A stretch of 64,000 bases of DNA from Aquanectria penicillioides (Eukaryota; Ascomycota; Sordariomycetes; Hypocreales; Nectriaceae): contig PYIU01000004.1 of the NCBI GenBank assembly GCA_003415625.1, forward strand, positions 3,596,001 through 3,660,000. Reading direction: 5' to 3'. Below the pieces are notes generated by a model, which saw only the letters and a list, made by a program, of their open reading frames with translations, did not search any database and was not told the origin of the DNA. Positions 36,096 through 48,718 of the stretch are shown here, piece by piece (the stretch's first letter is position 1; each line of letters begins with the position of its first letter). Position numbers and translations under genes: made by a program.

Positions 36096-38544
36096 TCATC
36101 CAAACTTGAGCCGACTCTGTCCTTGCTCTAGTCTCCCGCCTCTGCCGCGTTTCGATGATGCAGCTGACCCCTTTTGCAAGTGGTTACGTGGAGCTGATTG
36201 CCTCTCGGCGAATGCAGGCTTGACACGTTCTGCTTCCTGGAGGTCTTTAGCCATATGCCAATCCTCATGGCTCTGCAGCGCGTCTGGGTCAACAAAGCTG
36301 GCCTCACAGCGTGAACACGGGAGGAGGTCAGCACAGAATTGGCCGTCTTTAGCTTCAGCATTTGAAAAACCACTCACGGTCGGTTGACCGACAGATAGGC
36401 TCAGGTCTGATGCGCCGAGAAGACGAGAGGGCAGATCGGTTTCACCGCCGGCAATGAGCTCAGATGCATTGGCTGAACTTCCATCAGCGGAGACCTTTTT
36501 TGCAAAGAACCGCTGTATTCCTCCGTCCTCCACCCGGCGCTTCTTAACTGGTCGGTCGGGCCCAATAGATGCTTGACGGCTTTCCGGCGTGGCAGCCCGG
36601 AGCGCTTCGGCTTCTTCACCCTTGACAAGGAATGCATCGATGCCCATGTTACCTTTCGCGCCGTCTTCAAACCCGCCCACACTAAGACTAAGATTTGCGC
36701 AGGGCCAGACTCTCCCTTCATTAATAATTTGATCCAGGAGGTCTTTAGCAAGATCAAAAAGCATTGGTTCATCCAAGGGTCTTCCTTGGGGAATGGGTCC
36801 TTGGCGAGATTTCACTTGCCCACCCTGACGATGGTATAGATTGATGGTTCGTGGCCGGCGCTTGTTTTCCAGAACACCTTCCTCTATCAAGCGAGCATAT
36901 ATGTCGGCAACAAAGATGGCCAGCCATTTTTCGGCCTGTTCCGATGTAGTTATGGTAGGTCGAAAGGACTTGGCAGACAACATAGACTTGATTTGCGTTC
37001 GTGAATTGACCTCGCTGGTGTCGATACCCCTGACTGTGTTGTACACCCATTGACCTGTGTCACTACCCAGTTTCGCCTTGAAAGTCGCCAGGGGAACATC
37101 GAGCAAATCTTTGACATTTTCTGTCTCAAACGTAGAAACAACCTGGTCGCCAAGCTTGCCGCCCAAGTTTCGTAGTTTGGTAATCTTGAAGCCCGAAAGA
37201 AACGACTGAACAGCTCGGTTTCGCACCACAGTCTGTTGATTGGGCTTCTTGAACGCAGAGCCCAGTTTGCTTAGAAGTTTGTTACTTGCTATGCCGCCAG
37301 AGCAAGTGTAATCTAACTTGGCTCGAATCTTGGCTCGGAGCTCGCGGATGATTTCGGACCCGATCAGTATGGTCACATCGTCCCAGTCAGGATCAAGAGT
37401 TTCCTGCTCCTCATCCAAGTCGATCAGAGCATCGGTCTGCCAATCGAGAGCAGAGGCAGAAGGAAGGGGGAGCCTCTCACTTGGATCAGCATATGGCGGC
37501 GGATTATTTAACTCTGGAAATCGTTCAAGGAGAATCGAATGGACCTGGCCTGAAAGATCTAAAAAGACCTCGTCAATGCCTGCTTTCTCGACCTTTTGCA
37601 AGTCAATAGGCAAAGATTCTTTGATCAGTGCTAAGATCTTCCGCGACTCTAGACGATACGGGTCAAGGGAGACTTTATCCGTAGAAATATTTGCTGCCGC
37701 ATCGTCTCGATAGGCCCACTTGTTATCGCCTTCTCGCCAGGTGGCGACATGTTGGGCAACAAGGTCGGGGCATGATTTCATTGCGTCTGTGACGGTGCAA
37801 TGGCGCCCAATCCCCCATTCGCGGGCAGCGTAGTTAACTGCGATCAGGGCCTGCCTTTAAAACCGTTAGTATCGCCATAGCAACTTAAATCTCGAGACTT
37901 CAGTAACGCTAGGTGTGAAATTCAGGGGTCAAAGAGCAAACTTAGAGGAAAAATTGTCATTGAGCGGAACAAGGGAGGAGTGATGTTGGGGTTAAAAAAT
38001 ATAAATATCCACTACGACTCTCGATCCAGCAGAAATGAACTGGGCAGTCTAAGTAAGATCAGGGTGCACACACGAGAATGCTGCACTTCAAGCCGATTAG
38101 GGGGAGAGGCGAGTGTCAAACCCAGATGTATGAAGATGCAAGGAAACGGACGGAAGAGAAGTGTAAAGACAAAGGGAAAACAACAATCGGTTTCTTCTCA
38201 CAAGAACTCATTACAAGACTACACCCTCATAGAATCGGCCACGCGAAGTCGACCAACAATGGAATCTCTCCAGTCTTTCAATTGCGAGAAACAATGACTG
38301 TACCAGGATAAACGTACCATTGCTGGACAGCAAGCGGCTTGTCCTTGGGGAGGCCAAGCCTCACCATCTCACATTGAGCGTAGAAGGCATCCAGGTCAAC
38401 GTGAGCGACGACGCGCAGGGGATTCGTGGGGCTATAGGAAGCCATCTGTGATAGATGGCGGTACGTGAACTGAGATCGACGGTAGCCGGCACCATAAAGC
38501 GGAGAAGAGGCCCCGTGACGATGGAGGGGTGGGGATGAGGGCAT
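36096..38544 (-). CDS. rad30: DNA polymerase eta (Rad30-type Y-family translesion polymerase)
   Basis: Two exons, 38,544-38,318 and 37,854-36,096, joined by a 463-bp intron that splits a Trp codon (661 aa). Y-family polymerases copy past UV photoproducts such as thymine dimers. Motifs: the metal-binding VDLDAFYAQCE (Asp50 and Asp52); LAVQQW and the LIAVNYAARE fingers segment; GIDEVFLDLSG with Asp170 and Glu171; GIASNKLLSKLGSAFKKPNQQT (helix-hairpin-helix/thumb region); a little-finger domain; and, near residues 589-609, a C-x2-C...H-x3-H ubiquitin-binding zinc finger (UBZ). The C-terminus QSRLKFG resembles a degenerate PCNA-interacting peptide. The 463-bp intron is long for this genome but the join aligns exactly, so a hidden exon is not required. 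Confidence 0.93.
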
Positions 38545-39881
38545 CGTGCAGATGTTGGTGACGCGGTTTGGCGAGTTACCGGCATGGTGGTGCGTGAACT
38601 TGTGATTGTTTTGGTTGGTCGTCGGCGACAGGACCGATCCACCAAATTTTGGATATTTTTCTCAGAATGGGAGGACGTGAGCACTTGCTCGAAGCACCTG
38701 AAGATGGGCTCTACCCTTTTGATCGAACTGCAAGCCGATGTTCGATCCGGATTGCATGAAGTTGTTGTCGGTTGAAGTCTAGATTGGGAGCGAGAGGAAC
38801 CATGGTTTGCTACTGGTCGAGCACGGCCTGAGGTACGAAGCCCCACCAACCTTGAGGAAGGGAGGGAACGCCACCCAACAAGCCCCACCAGAACTTTCCT
38901 TCACCTTCGTCAGTCTCCAATTTGAGACCGCTGAGGAGACTGTAAAGGTAAAAGAGCGCCATTGTCCTTCGCCTGTGGCTTTTGAGCCTTTGGCCGGAGG
39001 CCGTTGGGATACCTCAGGTTCTTTGGTAATCACTATGTGGGGAAATGCCTCTACTGGGGTTGATCAATCTATTTCAATGTACCCATGCTCTTTCATTCCT
39101 AAGAGACAATATTCACTAGTTCTCTTTACAAGCAACACAACTGTTCTCTGATAATATCAGTCTAGAGCATATTTTTTCTTCTCTTTTCATTTTCGGACAC
39201 GGTTTCTTTCCAAATTGGCCATTTCCCCGTTGATCAGGTCCGTTTCCAACGGTTTGCTGCTTAAAGCTTCTAATTAACCTTTGAGTGGCCCCTGTCAACC
39301 TCTACGTGCCAGTAGTCTGCAACCAACAAAAGCAGTCAATCAACCACTTTCAAACTTAGGGAATACAATCTTCATATAAAATTCGCCAATACTAATCTTT
39401 ATATCAATAGCGATCTTTTTGGGAAATTATTGACGACCTAGAAAAAAACGTCCAAATTCTGTAAGGCGGGCCCTATTGGCACAACTGTTCTAATGCTCAA
39501 GTCAGCCCAATCCTGCTGTGTGATCTATCCAAATACAATTCAAGGCTCCTTCAAGGCGACATTATTATGGAATTAGTATCATATCAATGCGTTTCTAACA
39601 AATGAGCCATCCTTCTCAAAACAAGATTCTCGGAGCTATGTGCATTCTAAACTGGGGTACGATATGGAAGCCCTCGACAACGTCGGATCTGGGTTTGATC
39701 CTCTCCACGCGTGTTCCTTCTGCGAAGCTGCAAACGATTCAATCGTGTAGGCTCAACTAGAACAAAATTGTCCCCGCGATTCTATAGATAGCATGTTCCA
39801 AATCCGCTATGTTTACCGTCTCTATTAATACTCATATGCGCCATTACCAACAAAAATCCAAAGGGGTATCAGATACAACGC
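38545..39881. other. Intergenic region between the polymerase eta and pfa5 genes
   Basis: Both neighbouring genes are on the minus strand, so this holds the polymerase eta promoter and the pfa5 3' UTR. No frame with family resemblance was found; the longest is 114 codons on the plus strand (38,807-39,151). Confidence 0.55.
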
Positions 39882-41236
39882 CTACTGTCTCAAAACTGGA
39901 GCATCTCGCATCTCAATCCCATCACCTGCTGGAATGCCGCCCTCAATAATGCCGTAGCGCTTTTTCAACGTCTCCACAACAGGTCCGAATTCATAGTCAC
40001 TCACCATGCTGTCATGGTTACAACAAGGTGAGTGCCAAATGGGCAGTAGCCATTCTAGTACGGAATTCCCCATGACAGACTTGCAGTTCTTCCAGATTCC
40101 GAGATCCCAGGGGTTCTCTCCAGGCTCCGTTGCCAGGATGGCAAATGTGCGCTTCGCTTGTTCATCTCTCGGAGACAAAGAGTTCATGGTGCCCATCGAT
40201 GAGCCATGGACACGGTTAGTCGAAGCGACTTGCTCCCATGGAGGAATTGAAAGCGGATACGTAATCGTCTGATATCGCTGGGTTGGTGGAGTGTTTGGGG
40301 GTATCAGGACAGCCAGTCGAAAGGTCTGGTTCTTCCTCAGCATATCAATGTTGGTGATGTTTGTCGCAATGAACCGAACTGCAGTCAATGTCATGGCACC
40401 AGTGAAGAGGGCGAAGAGACATCCAAGGACAAGGCCAGCAATGATTCGACCATCCAAGGGTCGATCCTCGTCCAACTGCAATCGCATTGAGTATGCGGCT
40501 GTCGCAATGCAAATCGAGCAGAATATGCTACAGTACAGGGTGAACTGAGCAAAGAAATTGAAGGCTAGAGGCGAAAATCAGCATTAACAATGTTTAGGGA
40601 GCATAAGGGCCGTCATACAAGTCTCAGATACAATGCCGCCAACCCAGGGGCAAAGGTGGTCCATCTTGCGAATGCAGCGATCCACCTCGCTCGAGTGGTG
40701 AGCTCGGTCCGGTTTCCAAGTGCGGCATTCCGAGCACCACTTTGGTCGGCCATCAATTTCACACACAAAGATATCCTTGCTATAAAAGGCCTCTAGGCCG
40801 GGACTGTCGGGGTTGGAGTCGGGAGGGACCCATGGGTGCGTTTCGACATCTCTTCCTCGCTTGAGCTTCTGTTTGCGCTCCTTTTCGATGGCTTGGCGCT
40901 CGTCGGAAAACGGCACAAGGCCAGGCTTGAATTGAACGGTAACAAAGGTTCGGATGTAGGCGGCGATCGTGAGGAAGAAGTAGATGAAGTACAAGACGAT
41001 GAGGGCGACGGCGACGCCAGTCTTGTGCTCTTGCCTGTACAAGTAGTTGACTGTGCAAAGCGAACTCGTCAGTGGGGCTCCCAAGGCACCGAGGCCGAGC
41101 AGGCTCGGAGTCACGTACCGCAGAGATGAGGCACGATGACGAAGGTGGAAAAGCCCAGGGCACCGGCGATGAAGAATGGAATGATCCTAATGGTCCACCG
41201 GGTCTCAGTGCGATTGCTCGTCACCGGGTGCGGCAT
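39882..41236 (-). CDS. pfa5: DHHC-type protein S-acyltransferase, Pfa5-like, with a DHLC signature
   Basis: Three exons, 41,236-41,119, 41,050-40,619 and 40,564-39,882 (410 aa). It is predicted to transfer palmitate to cysteines of membrane proteins. Four membrane segments are visible: about residues 12-33, 50-75, 184-209 and 222-244. The cytosolic Cys-rich domain lies between segments 2 and 3, with [13 protein letters not shown], an [17 protein letters not shown] stretch and CPWVGG. The catalytic tetrapeptide is DHLC (residues 170-173), so the second His is Leu while the acyl-accepting Cys is kept. The C-terminal half contains a conserved fungal [12 protein letters not shown] segment and ends without a CAAX box. 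I assign Pfa5 because the IVSETSFNFF sequence after the active site resembles fungal Pfa5 proteins. The start at 41,236 is the first ATG before the first membrane segment. Confidence 0.85.
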
Positions 41237-44200
41237 CGCGGCATCGCGGCCAGCAAAGGACGGGGGGTGTGTAGTCGGCTGGCTGGGGAGCAGCGGGCGG
41301 GAGGAAGCTTTGTCAACGGCGTGCCCGGAACCGTGGTGGTGATGGTGTTGTTTGAAACATTGGCTGCCGAAAGTAAGCTGTCGTCGGTGGTGGACCTCCA
41401 GGAACGGCCCGAAAGTTGGCCGTGACCGTGACCGGGCTGTACTGTGTGGGCTCTCTACCCGTACACAGCTAACACCGGACCAACAACATCCAAGAAAAAC
41501 ATCGTCGAGCCGCCAGCCATGCCCCAATCCAACAAAATCAGTATGGAAGACTGCCGCAGAGCAACCCGCATGTTTTCGGACACAATTTCGAGAGTTCGTG
41601 GGGAAATTTCCATCACTGAGTAGATACGGCGCCCCCTCAGGGCCTGCTGTATTTCAAAGTGCCTTCATTCCCTAGCGCAGTGACCAACGGAGGAAATCGT
41701 GTCTAGCACGCTTCAAGCATCCATGGCCCTCCCCCGCGATCTTTCAGCATGATCTAAGCCACCGACTGCACTCCTCATGTGCGAATGATTGTTTGAGAGT
41801 GCGGCGCCCTCCTCAACTACTTCAGCCAAGCCTCTCTCCTGTCCACACAACCCCTTTTTCCTCCCTCATCCCTCTTCATCATATCTCAGATGCTGCCCCA
41901 TGTCCACTAGCCCATGTTAAAGCATGCTTATTGCATCACGCACATATGCAGTGGATGGATAGATGTATGCATAGAAAAGTTTCCATCATCAATATCCTAT
42001 CCTCGCCCGATCCTGAGCCGTCTGTCTTCCCATTCATAGCTTCCTCGGTAACAGTCATCAGGGGGTGACCCTGCGCTGGAGACTAGCTGCATCTCGGGGG
42101 TGGTTCGAGGCTTATTTGAAGCCCAGCTATACATTTGGCATGCCTTATTTATCCTCTTTTCCGTGGTGTGCCTTATGGGCTGTCATTCTGTTTGAAGCAG
42201 ATCGTCTCTCCAACCCAACTTCAGAAATCCTGCCCAACGCACCGCACAAGCCAAGCCATCCAGCGTCTGCATCCACTCATATCTCTCGATATTTGATAAG
42301 TACTTCTCATAGTGCTCCTTTCACCCGTCATTGGGCGCGTCTCTACGCCTCCAGATACGTCTAGTGGACCGGAATCGGGGGCTTGGTGGGTGGGTGCTGC
42401 GTACTCTGGACGCTCATATCACTCCAGACAGCCAATCCTCTACGAAGGACACAATGAAGTCATGCTATTCGCAGAGCGGCCGGAGAGCCCTAGGCCGGTC
42501 AGCGCACTTGGCGAAAAATGCCACAATATCGAACAGACATCTCTTAAGGCTCGGCAGCAGATGGCCCATCGAGTCCTACGTGCACGTTTGTGCCATAAAT
42601 ACCCACTCGTCGGCCGTTGATACTAGATCTGGGATTTCTTCCTTCTCCTTTTGCATCCTGGTTCATAAAGATCCATTTATCTTGCCGAAACGGCCTTGAA
42701 AACCCTACCACTCGAGTCTCAAAATGATTAAAAGATGACGGCCAGGTCTTCGGATTCACGATCTCGACAACCGGCAGCACCCGAGAAGAGTACGCGTCAC
42801 ATCCTGCCTTAGGCCGAGGGATTCCGTTAACTAAACTGTATCGTGGCTAACAAGTCTGACGGTGCTAAGCATTTCTCGGTCTCCTGCCTGTGAGTTTGTG
42901 TGAGCAAGCGTGTGAATCAATGACAAACAGGGCCACGACATGATCGCTTTTCGAATGATAACACAAATGGGGAAACTTAGTGAATTCCGCAGAAGAACCC
43001 AAACGGTCCTGTTTCTAGTTGCAGGGAAAGGGGACAACCACGCAGTCATTTAGGCGGTGTGCTATGAGTGGCTCGCAGTGCCTCTAAGAAGTGGTTCCAT
43101 GTCAGCACAGTACTTACTGTACAGTACCTGCCAACTCTGGCACGGCGGGAATGGGTAGTAGGTATGTGTCCCCCACCAATTTACACCAATTTAGGTACCT
43201 AGGTAGGTAGGTACGTATGAGATACCTCCACACAGCGACGAAACAATGCCCTAGGAGCACTGCGCGACGCTCAACTCCGTTTCTAAGCTCCGCTTGCACA
43301 ACGCTCTCGATACTCCTCTCGAGGAAACTATTTCTTACGATCGAGTCGGCTATTTCGCCAATATCTGCCTCACTTGCAAACAAATGCCGACAAGCCAAAC
43401 CGAGACAACCAGCCTTGATTCCCCCACCATGACCATGGCCTATGATCGTCAGGGGGATCCAACAGCCATCTGGGCCAGCAGCATGCACAACAATCGAACC
43501 GCAGACACGTCCCGTCACGCGGCTAGACACGCTACGCTCCCTCACATCCTCACTTACCTCGCATTCAAGCGCTCCTCTTTTCAACTCGCCCTATTTGCTC
43601 ACTAGACTAGACCTAGACACAGTCCAGGCCCATGATGATTTAGGAATGCGAGATGCGGTCGTCCCCGGCCGTCATTGTCGCGACCCGCCGATGATTCCTC
43701 GTATACGCCTTGTTCAACGAGCTCGCAAGCGCTTCAAGCTCGGTCACCAACCACAGCCCGCCCTAACATAGCTCACTGCTCGCCGCCCTTGAGTATTTGC
43801 ATTGACACTCCAACCATGGAGTACGCCTAGGCCCAAACAAGGCATTTTCAACCTTGGTGCCACTTGCCCGTTCGTTCTAGTGAAGGTGACCGTGGCTATG
43901 CCGTTGCCCAGCGGCGGCGGTCCACAGGGCTGGGCGAATCCCGTTCGTCGCTTTTTTCCCCCATCGATGTAAGGCTGCATGCAACATGGGAAAGTGCACA
44001 TGCATCTGCACAATATCAGAAAGCTTCCAGAAGACCATGCACGTGCTTCTTCAATGTCCATTACTCTCACAATCCAGTACGTCCTTGGAGTCTTGCCGAC
44101 AAGCCTGTGGGCCTGGCCGAGGTTCGGGGACTGGCTAGGTTCACCAACTCAGGAAGGATGACACTCATTCAAGGCTGCTGCTCAGCCCGCGACACTTGCA

Positions 44201-44600
44201 GGCCTCGCCTTTCAGGGCTCAGTCCGCTTCGTCTTGTTGACAGGCAATGTTTGTCCCAAATCTAAGAAAAGGGGTCCCGTGGATGGCATTTTTCAGCACC
44301 GCCGCGCTTTCAAGCGACAGCATAGGCCAAGTCATCGAATGGGTGGAATACCTTCATTCTGGCGACACCCTAAGGCGGCAGAACACAATAGATCCACTTG
44401 GTGAAAGCAGCCAAACGGCGGCGGGGATGTCGAACAATGCCTCAATCATTCTCAACCCATTCCCAATGGTTAGATATTCTGGCCCTGAGTCAGTACCAAG
44501 GCAACAAATGACAACGACGACGGCGACGACGACACTTGTGTACACTCCATTGCCTTGATTGCCTTGAGGTGGCAGGGTCGGACTCTGAAGTCAGGAGCTG
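41237..44600. other. Intergenic region, no recognised gene
   Basis: Short frames lie on both strands (the longest 156 codons, 43,584-43,114, minus strand), without recognisable motifs. A TACCTAGGTAGGTA-type palindromic motif occurs at about 43,193-43,214. The left end is the pfa5 promoter. Confidence 0.5.
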
Positions 44601-44606
44601 GCGTGA

Positions 44607-44614
44607 TATAAAAG
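44607..44614 (+). promoter_or_regulatory. TATA box of the small cysteine-rich gene
   Basis: A TATAAAAG sequence lies about 155 bases upstream of the ATG at 44,766. Between them is a pyrimidine-rich, CATC- and CACA-containing leader typical of expressed filamentous-fungal genes. Confidence 0.5.
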
Positions 44615-44765
44615 AGGATGTGTTCTTCCTTTCTACGGAGTCTTTTTAGAATCAGAATCCCCAATTCACACATACTCATCAATTATTCTATCATATCTCC
44701 GCTCTACGATCCCTATCACATCTCATTGAAACTCCTCTGAGTTAACATCGCAAAAAATCACAACA

Positions 44766-44906
44766 ATGCCGAGCATAATCTGTTCATATTGGCGTTGCCA
44801 TCTCTGTTTTCAGGATTATTGTTCTTCTACAACCCCACAATGCCTAAAAGACCATCACGTTCCTTGCGACGCTTGTGAGAGCTGGAGCAGTGAAGTCCAT
44901 GGATAG
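44766..44906 (+). CDS. Small cysteine-rich, probably zinc-binding protein (46 aa)
   Basis: The ORF is too short for usual ORF cut-offs. It starts in a good fungal context (ACAACAATGCC) downstream of a TATA box and a pyrimidine-rich leader. The product has seven Cys (6, 11, 14, 19, 26, 34, 37) and three His (12, 30, 31). The core is W9-R-C11-x2-C14-x4-C19-x6-C26-x3-H30-H31-x2-C34-x2-C37, with paired CxxC motifs as in small zinc-ribbon-like fungal proteins of unknown function. There is no signal peptide, so a secreted toxin-like role is not indicated. A GTGAGA donor-like site overlaps Cys37, so the true protein may be longer through splicing. The function is unknown. Confidence 0.5.
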   Translation: MPSIICSYWRCHLCFQDYCSSTTPQCLKDHHVPCDACESWSSEVHG

Positions 44907-47900
44907 AGCCGAGCTCATCATGCACCTGGATCGATGCTGTAGATCTCTTTCACATTGGAGGTTTTCAACTAGATTCCATCTTGGGATCTCTCAAATCCAA
45001 TATCAAAGACAGCGACGTTCAGAGTTGCATTTCGGCTGAAACGGAGCATTAGACATAGAGCGACCCGGGTCGAAGGCATCACCACAAGCGTTCACTCTTG
45101 TGGAGCGTGTTTCGGTTTACAATTACATCCTGCATCAGCGTTGAATGGCTTTTTTTTTTCTTCTTTTTTCAAAAGCCGGGACGTGATCCGGTTTATCTAG
45201 AGGAAGATGGACACAAAGGAGCGAAGGGGGGGGAGGGGGGGGGGGGGGGGGGAGGTTAGGTGTCTGGACCTACAGAGGAGGATTGTCCCCGCTGGGGTCA
45301 GCGGTTCACAGAACAGTGTTTCATTTTGTACATGTCATTCATTTCTTGTATTGCTTTTTGTGGGAGGATTATTCTTGTGTTTTTTTTTTTTTTCAAGCCA
45401 TTCACTTTGTACTTTTATTTTACAGCCTGCGATAATTCTTCACTCGTTTACCAACCAACTCATCTGACTCCCTCTACCTTTTTTCCGACTTGTGACCGTT
45501 CCTTGCTACCGTCGACCTAAGTCGCAATGCTTCGCAAACCACAGAAGTCATTTATATCCGGGAATTTATCCCAGAGTTTTCCTAGTTGTACCGCAACAAA
45601 GCAACATCTTCCATCAACGTGGATGTTGGGACTCGCCCGAGCCGTCGCACTCCCGTCCGTGGTGACATAAGGTTGGCTCTCCTTTCGCGGCAGCAAGTAC
45701 GACTTTGCGTAAATACAAATCTAGTTCCATTTTTTCTTCATTGTGTCTCGTGCCGTGGTGTTCTCTCAACATGGCGTTGTGATTTGTAGCTTTGGTTACA
45801 CCGGGTTGTTTGTGTAAGCCACAGCCACAACAACAACAACAACCACCACCACCACCACCACCACTACCACCACGGAAACTACCTCCACCTTCACCACAAA
45901 TGACAATGGCGTAATAAACAAGCTCACGGGCGATGCTTCCGACATCAGCAAACTACTACTCCCCCTTTGCTCGCGATGCACCTTCTGCGGCACTCTCTCG
46001 GCAGTTGGGCGGAGGCGATATACTGAAGCCACCGCACGCATCAATCAGGGCAGGGTGAAGAAGGTGTGCAACTAACTACTTCGGAGACATCATTGCACAC
46101 CGAACCAGAGTGTCCCCTCCCCGCCCTGCCACACCACGCCGCGAGACCCACGAGCTGGCGCATCACTTTTGCAAGGTGCCTAGATTTTACAGCTGCCCTT
46201 GGGCTCTCGTTGTTGGTTGATATCCTCAAATGCCGCAGAGGGCCGAAGTTTGGAAAATGCACTTCTGCCTCCCACGCCAGCGTCTTACTCAGATTGTTAG
46301 TTATATGGGTACGTGCCTGCATCGTCCAGGGACGTGATCGCCACGACAGCATCGGGCAATTCATGTTTGCTCAGTTCGCGCCGGGCGCGATGTTCGAGGT
46401 TCTCACCTCAGACCCTCGCCAAAGGGCCTGTTGGGTTGTTGCCTGACCGGCTCTTGTCAACAACGACATCCAAGCCACGCCCCTTGTTTGCAAGCCACTC
46501 GGTCAAGTGCCTCGAACGCTTCGCCAACAAGGCGATCCAGGATGGAGCTAACGAGCGATTTGCCTCACCTTTTCCGCGGATCAGTAGCCTCTAGATAGGT
46601 GAGGGCGTGTTGTATAGTTCTCAACACGAGTCAAGAGACTGTGTGTATCGGCATATCTGCACCTTCATGGGATGTCGGGCGGGGTGGGCTGAGCCGGGGC
46701 CCCCTCGTCTATGGGCCGTGTAAATGTTTGTCTCGGTTCTTTTCTTTCTCTTGCCTATCTTTTTACCTTTCGCCTTTTTGTTGAAAGTTGTGGCTGTCAC
46801 CCATAGCTATAGATTGGTCAATTCAAAGATGCATTCTTGGGGAAGCACAGCCAAACGCGGAACCCCAGGTCTCTCATCTTTCCGAGCCAAGTGATGGTGT
46901 TCACAAGTTTTCAGTGAAGCTCACTCGGGTCGTTAATAAATCTTTATTTCCAAGGACCTGAGCGTCTTGGCCTGTGCATCGCACTCCGTGTTGGATTGCC
47001 CTTCCTAGCCGGTCGAGTTGCACAAGGCGAGGTGAGGTTGCACTGGTATTGGTTTGAGCGAGAGTGGCGGAGCACAGCGGCGGTGAACGTCAAATTAGAC
47101 AACTAACAACTTGTGTTGGAAGAATGAACACTGCTTTGGAGAAAGTTGAAGTGTAGGAGGCAGTATGTAAGCGGCCATCAATAAATAAAATCGGGAGAAG
47201 GAAATTGGAGTACAAGTAGAAACTCATGTTCTGCAAATGCGCTGAGAATGGGATATAGACACCGCAATGGCATTGCAGCTATTCTACGTGTTCGCCATCT
47301 ACAAGTCAACGATATCGCAGCTTCCTCGACATGCTGCACCTCCCATTTAGCCCAGATACTCAAGCTTCTGCATTTTAGGTAAGCTAATGCACATTAGGTG
47401 AGGCTGTCCTCTCTGCTAGCGATAGTAAGGCTGCCAGATTTGTACAACTCATCTTGCGAACCACAATCTAGCCAGCCAAGTCCATCTGAACCCAATGCTC
47501 CCAAACCAGAAAGAATACGCAGCTCCATGAAGGATATCGCCAAGATATCAGCATTTTCCTATGCAGAGGGGCTTAGTAGTCTCTGGTCCCTAAACAAGGC
47601 GTTTTCAACTCCATCCATCCATGTCGTCACCATTCTCGGACTGCCCGACTCTATCACCATCTCGCATTCCAATTAAACTCCACAAAGACGGTATACTTTC
47701 ACCGCTGTTTCCATTTTTCATGTGAGGGATTTTTGAATTGAGGCTGGATCGCTCACCGGCAGAGGAGATGCCAGCAATCACAAGGCAACGAGGCAACTGG
47801 GGCTAAAAACAACAAGAGTCACGACTCATGGCCCCGCAGCAATTCGGCATATGTCTCCTCGCTCCAAGCCTTGCCCGCCTAAGGAATAATATAGCTTCAT

Positions 47901-48718
47901 GGGTGAGTATATCAATACGACGAGGTGTGGGTGTGGTCTCTCAATGTTCTCCCTTGCCTCAAACCTGAGTTGAGGCGTTAATGTTTCTCACATGAAATAC
48001 ATGCGACGCCACGATGCATCGTTGACCTTGAAAAAAATGTCAGAGAAGCTTCAACTTGAGTTACATGGCACTGCTCGCAGGGCAAGCAGTCTCACCTAAC
48101 AAATAAAGCGTCAGCACTGACTACATCTGGGAATCTATGCCCTCTCAGCCTCTTGATCAGCCTAAACGCGGGAATTGGCCCCGGCCCTCACCATGGCGCT
48201 TCCAAGTGAGATGTGACAGCTTGTTGCAGGCGGAATAGCGATGCTTCACCACTCACACATGGGACCAATATCAATAACTGGTCACCACCACACACACTTT
48301 GGCCAACAAATCGCAACACGCACTTAATCTGGACAAGGCTCGTGATAGACATTTGCTCAAAAAAAAAAAAAAACACGAACAGAAACCGAATCACGCAAAA
48401 CAAAGAACAGATACCTTAACAGCCTGCCAGCCAGCACACCCTGGTGTAATATACAATTGCCAGCCGGTCCTTCGCCTCAACGCCATGTGACGAAACAAAA
48501 GACGAGTAGCAACAAAAGCATTGAACGGAAAAAAGGAGCCATCAACTAAGCCTCCCCACCCTCTCCTTGAAATCACAGCCATGTCCTTCATCAACCCGGC
48601 TTTTCCAACCGCGCCGCTTCAAGTTGCCTCCGCCCATTCAACTCCTACCACAGCCGCTTCCGTGACACGCCTCCCTCGCATGTGTACCCGACTTCGTGTC
48701 TTCGTGTCGTCACTATTT
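44907..48718. other. Intergenic region with G tract and triplet repeats
   Basis: It includes a nearly pure G tract at about 45,226-45,252, T-rich runs near 45,150 and 45,380, and an (ACA)n(ACC)n array at about 45,826-45,873. An open plus-strand frame from 45,818 to 46,075 lacks an ATG and starts with a poly-Thr run encoded by that repeat. A 126-codon frame (46,066-46,446, plus strand) has no motif. An A14 tract lies at about 48,359-48,373. I see no supportable gene. Confidence 0.5.

Noticed and set aside
45796..46044. Minus-strand ORF with a poly-Val run.
   Set aside because: It is the reverse reading of an (ACA)n(ACC)n repeat; no membrane-protein or domain context supports it.
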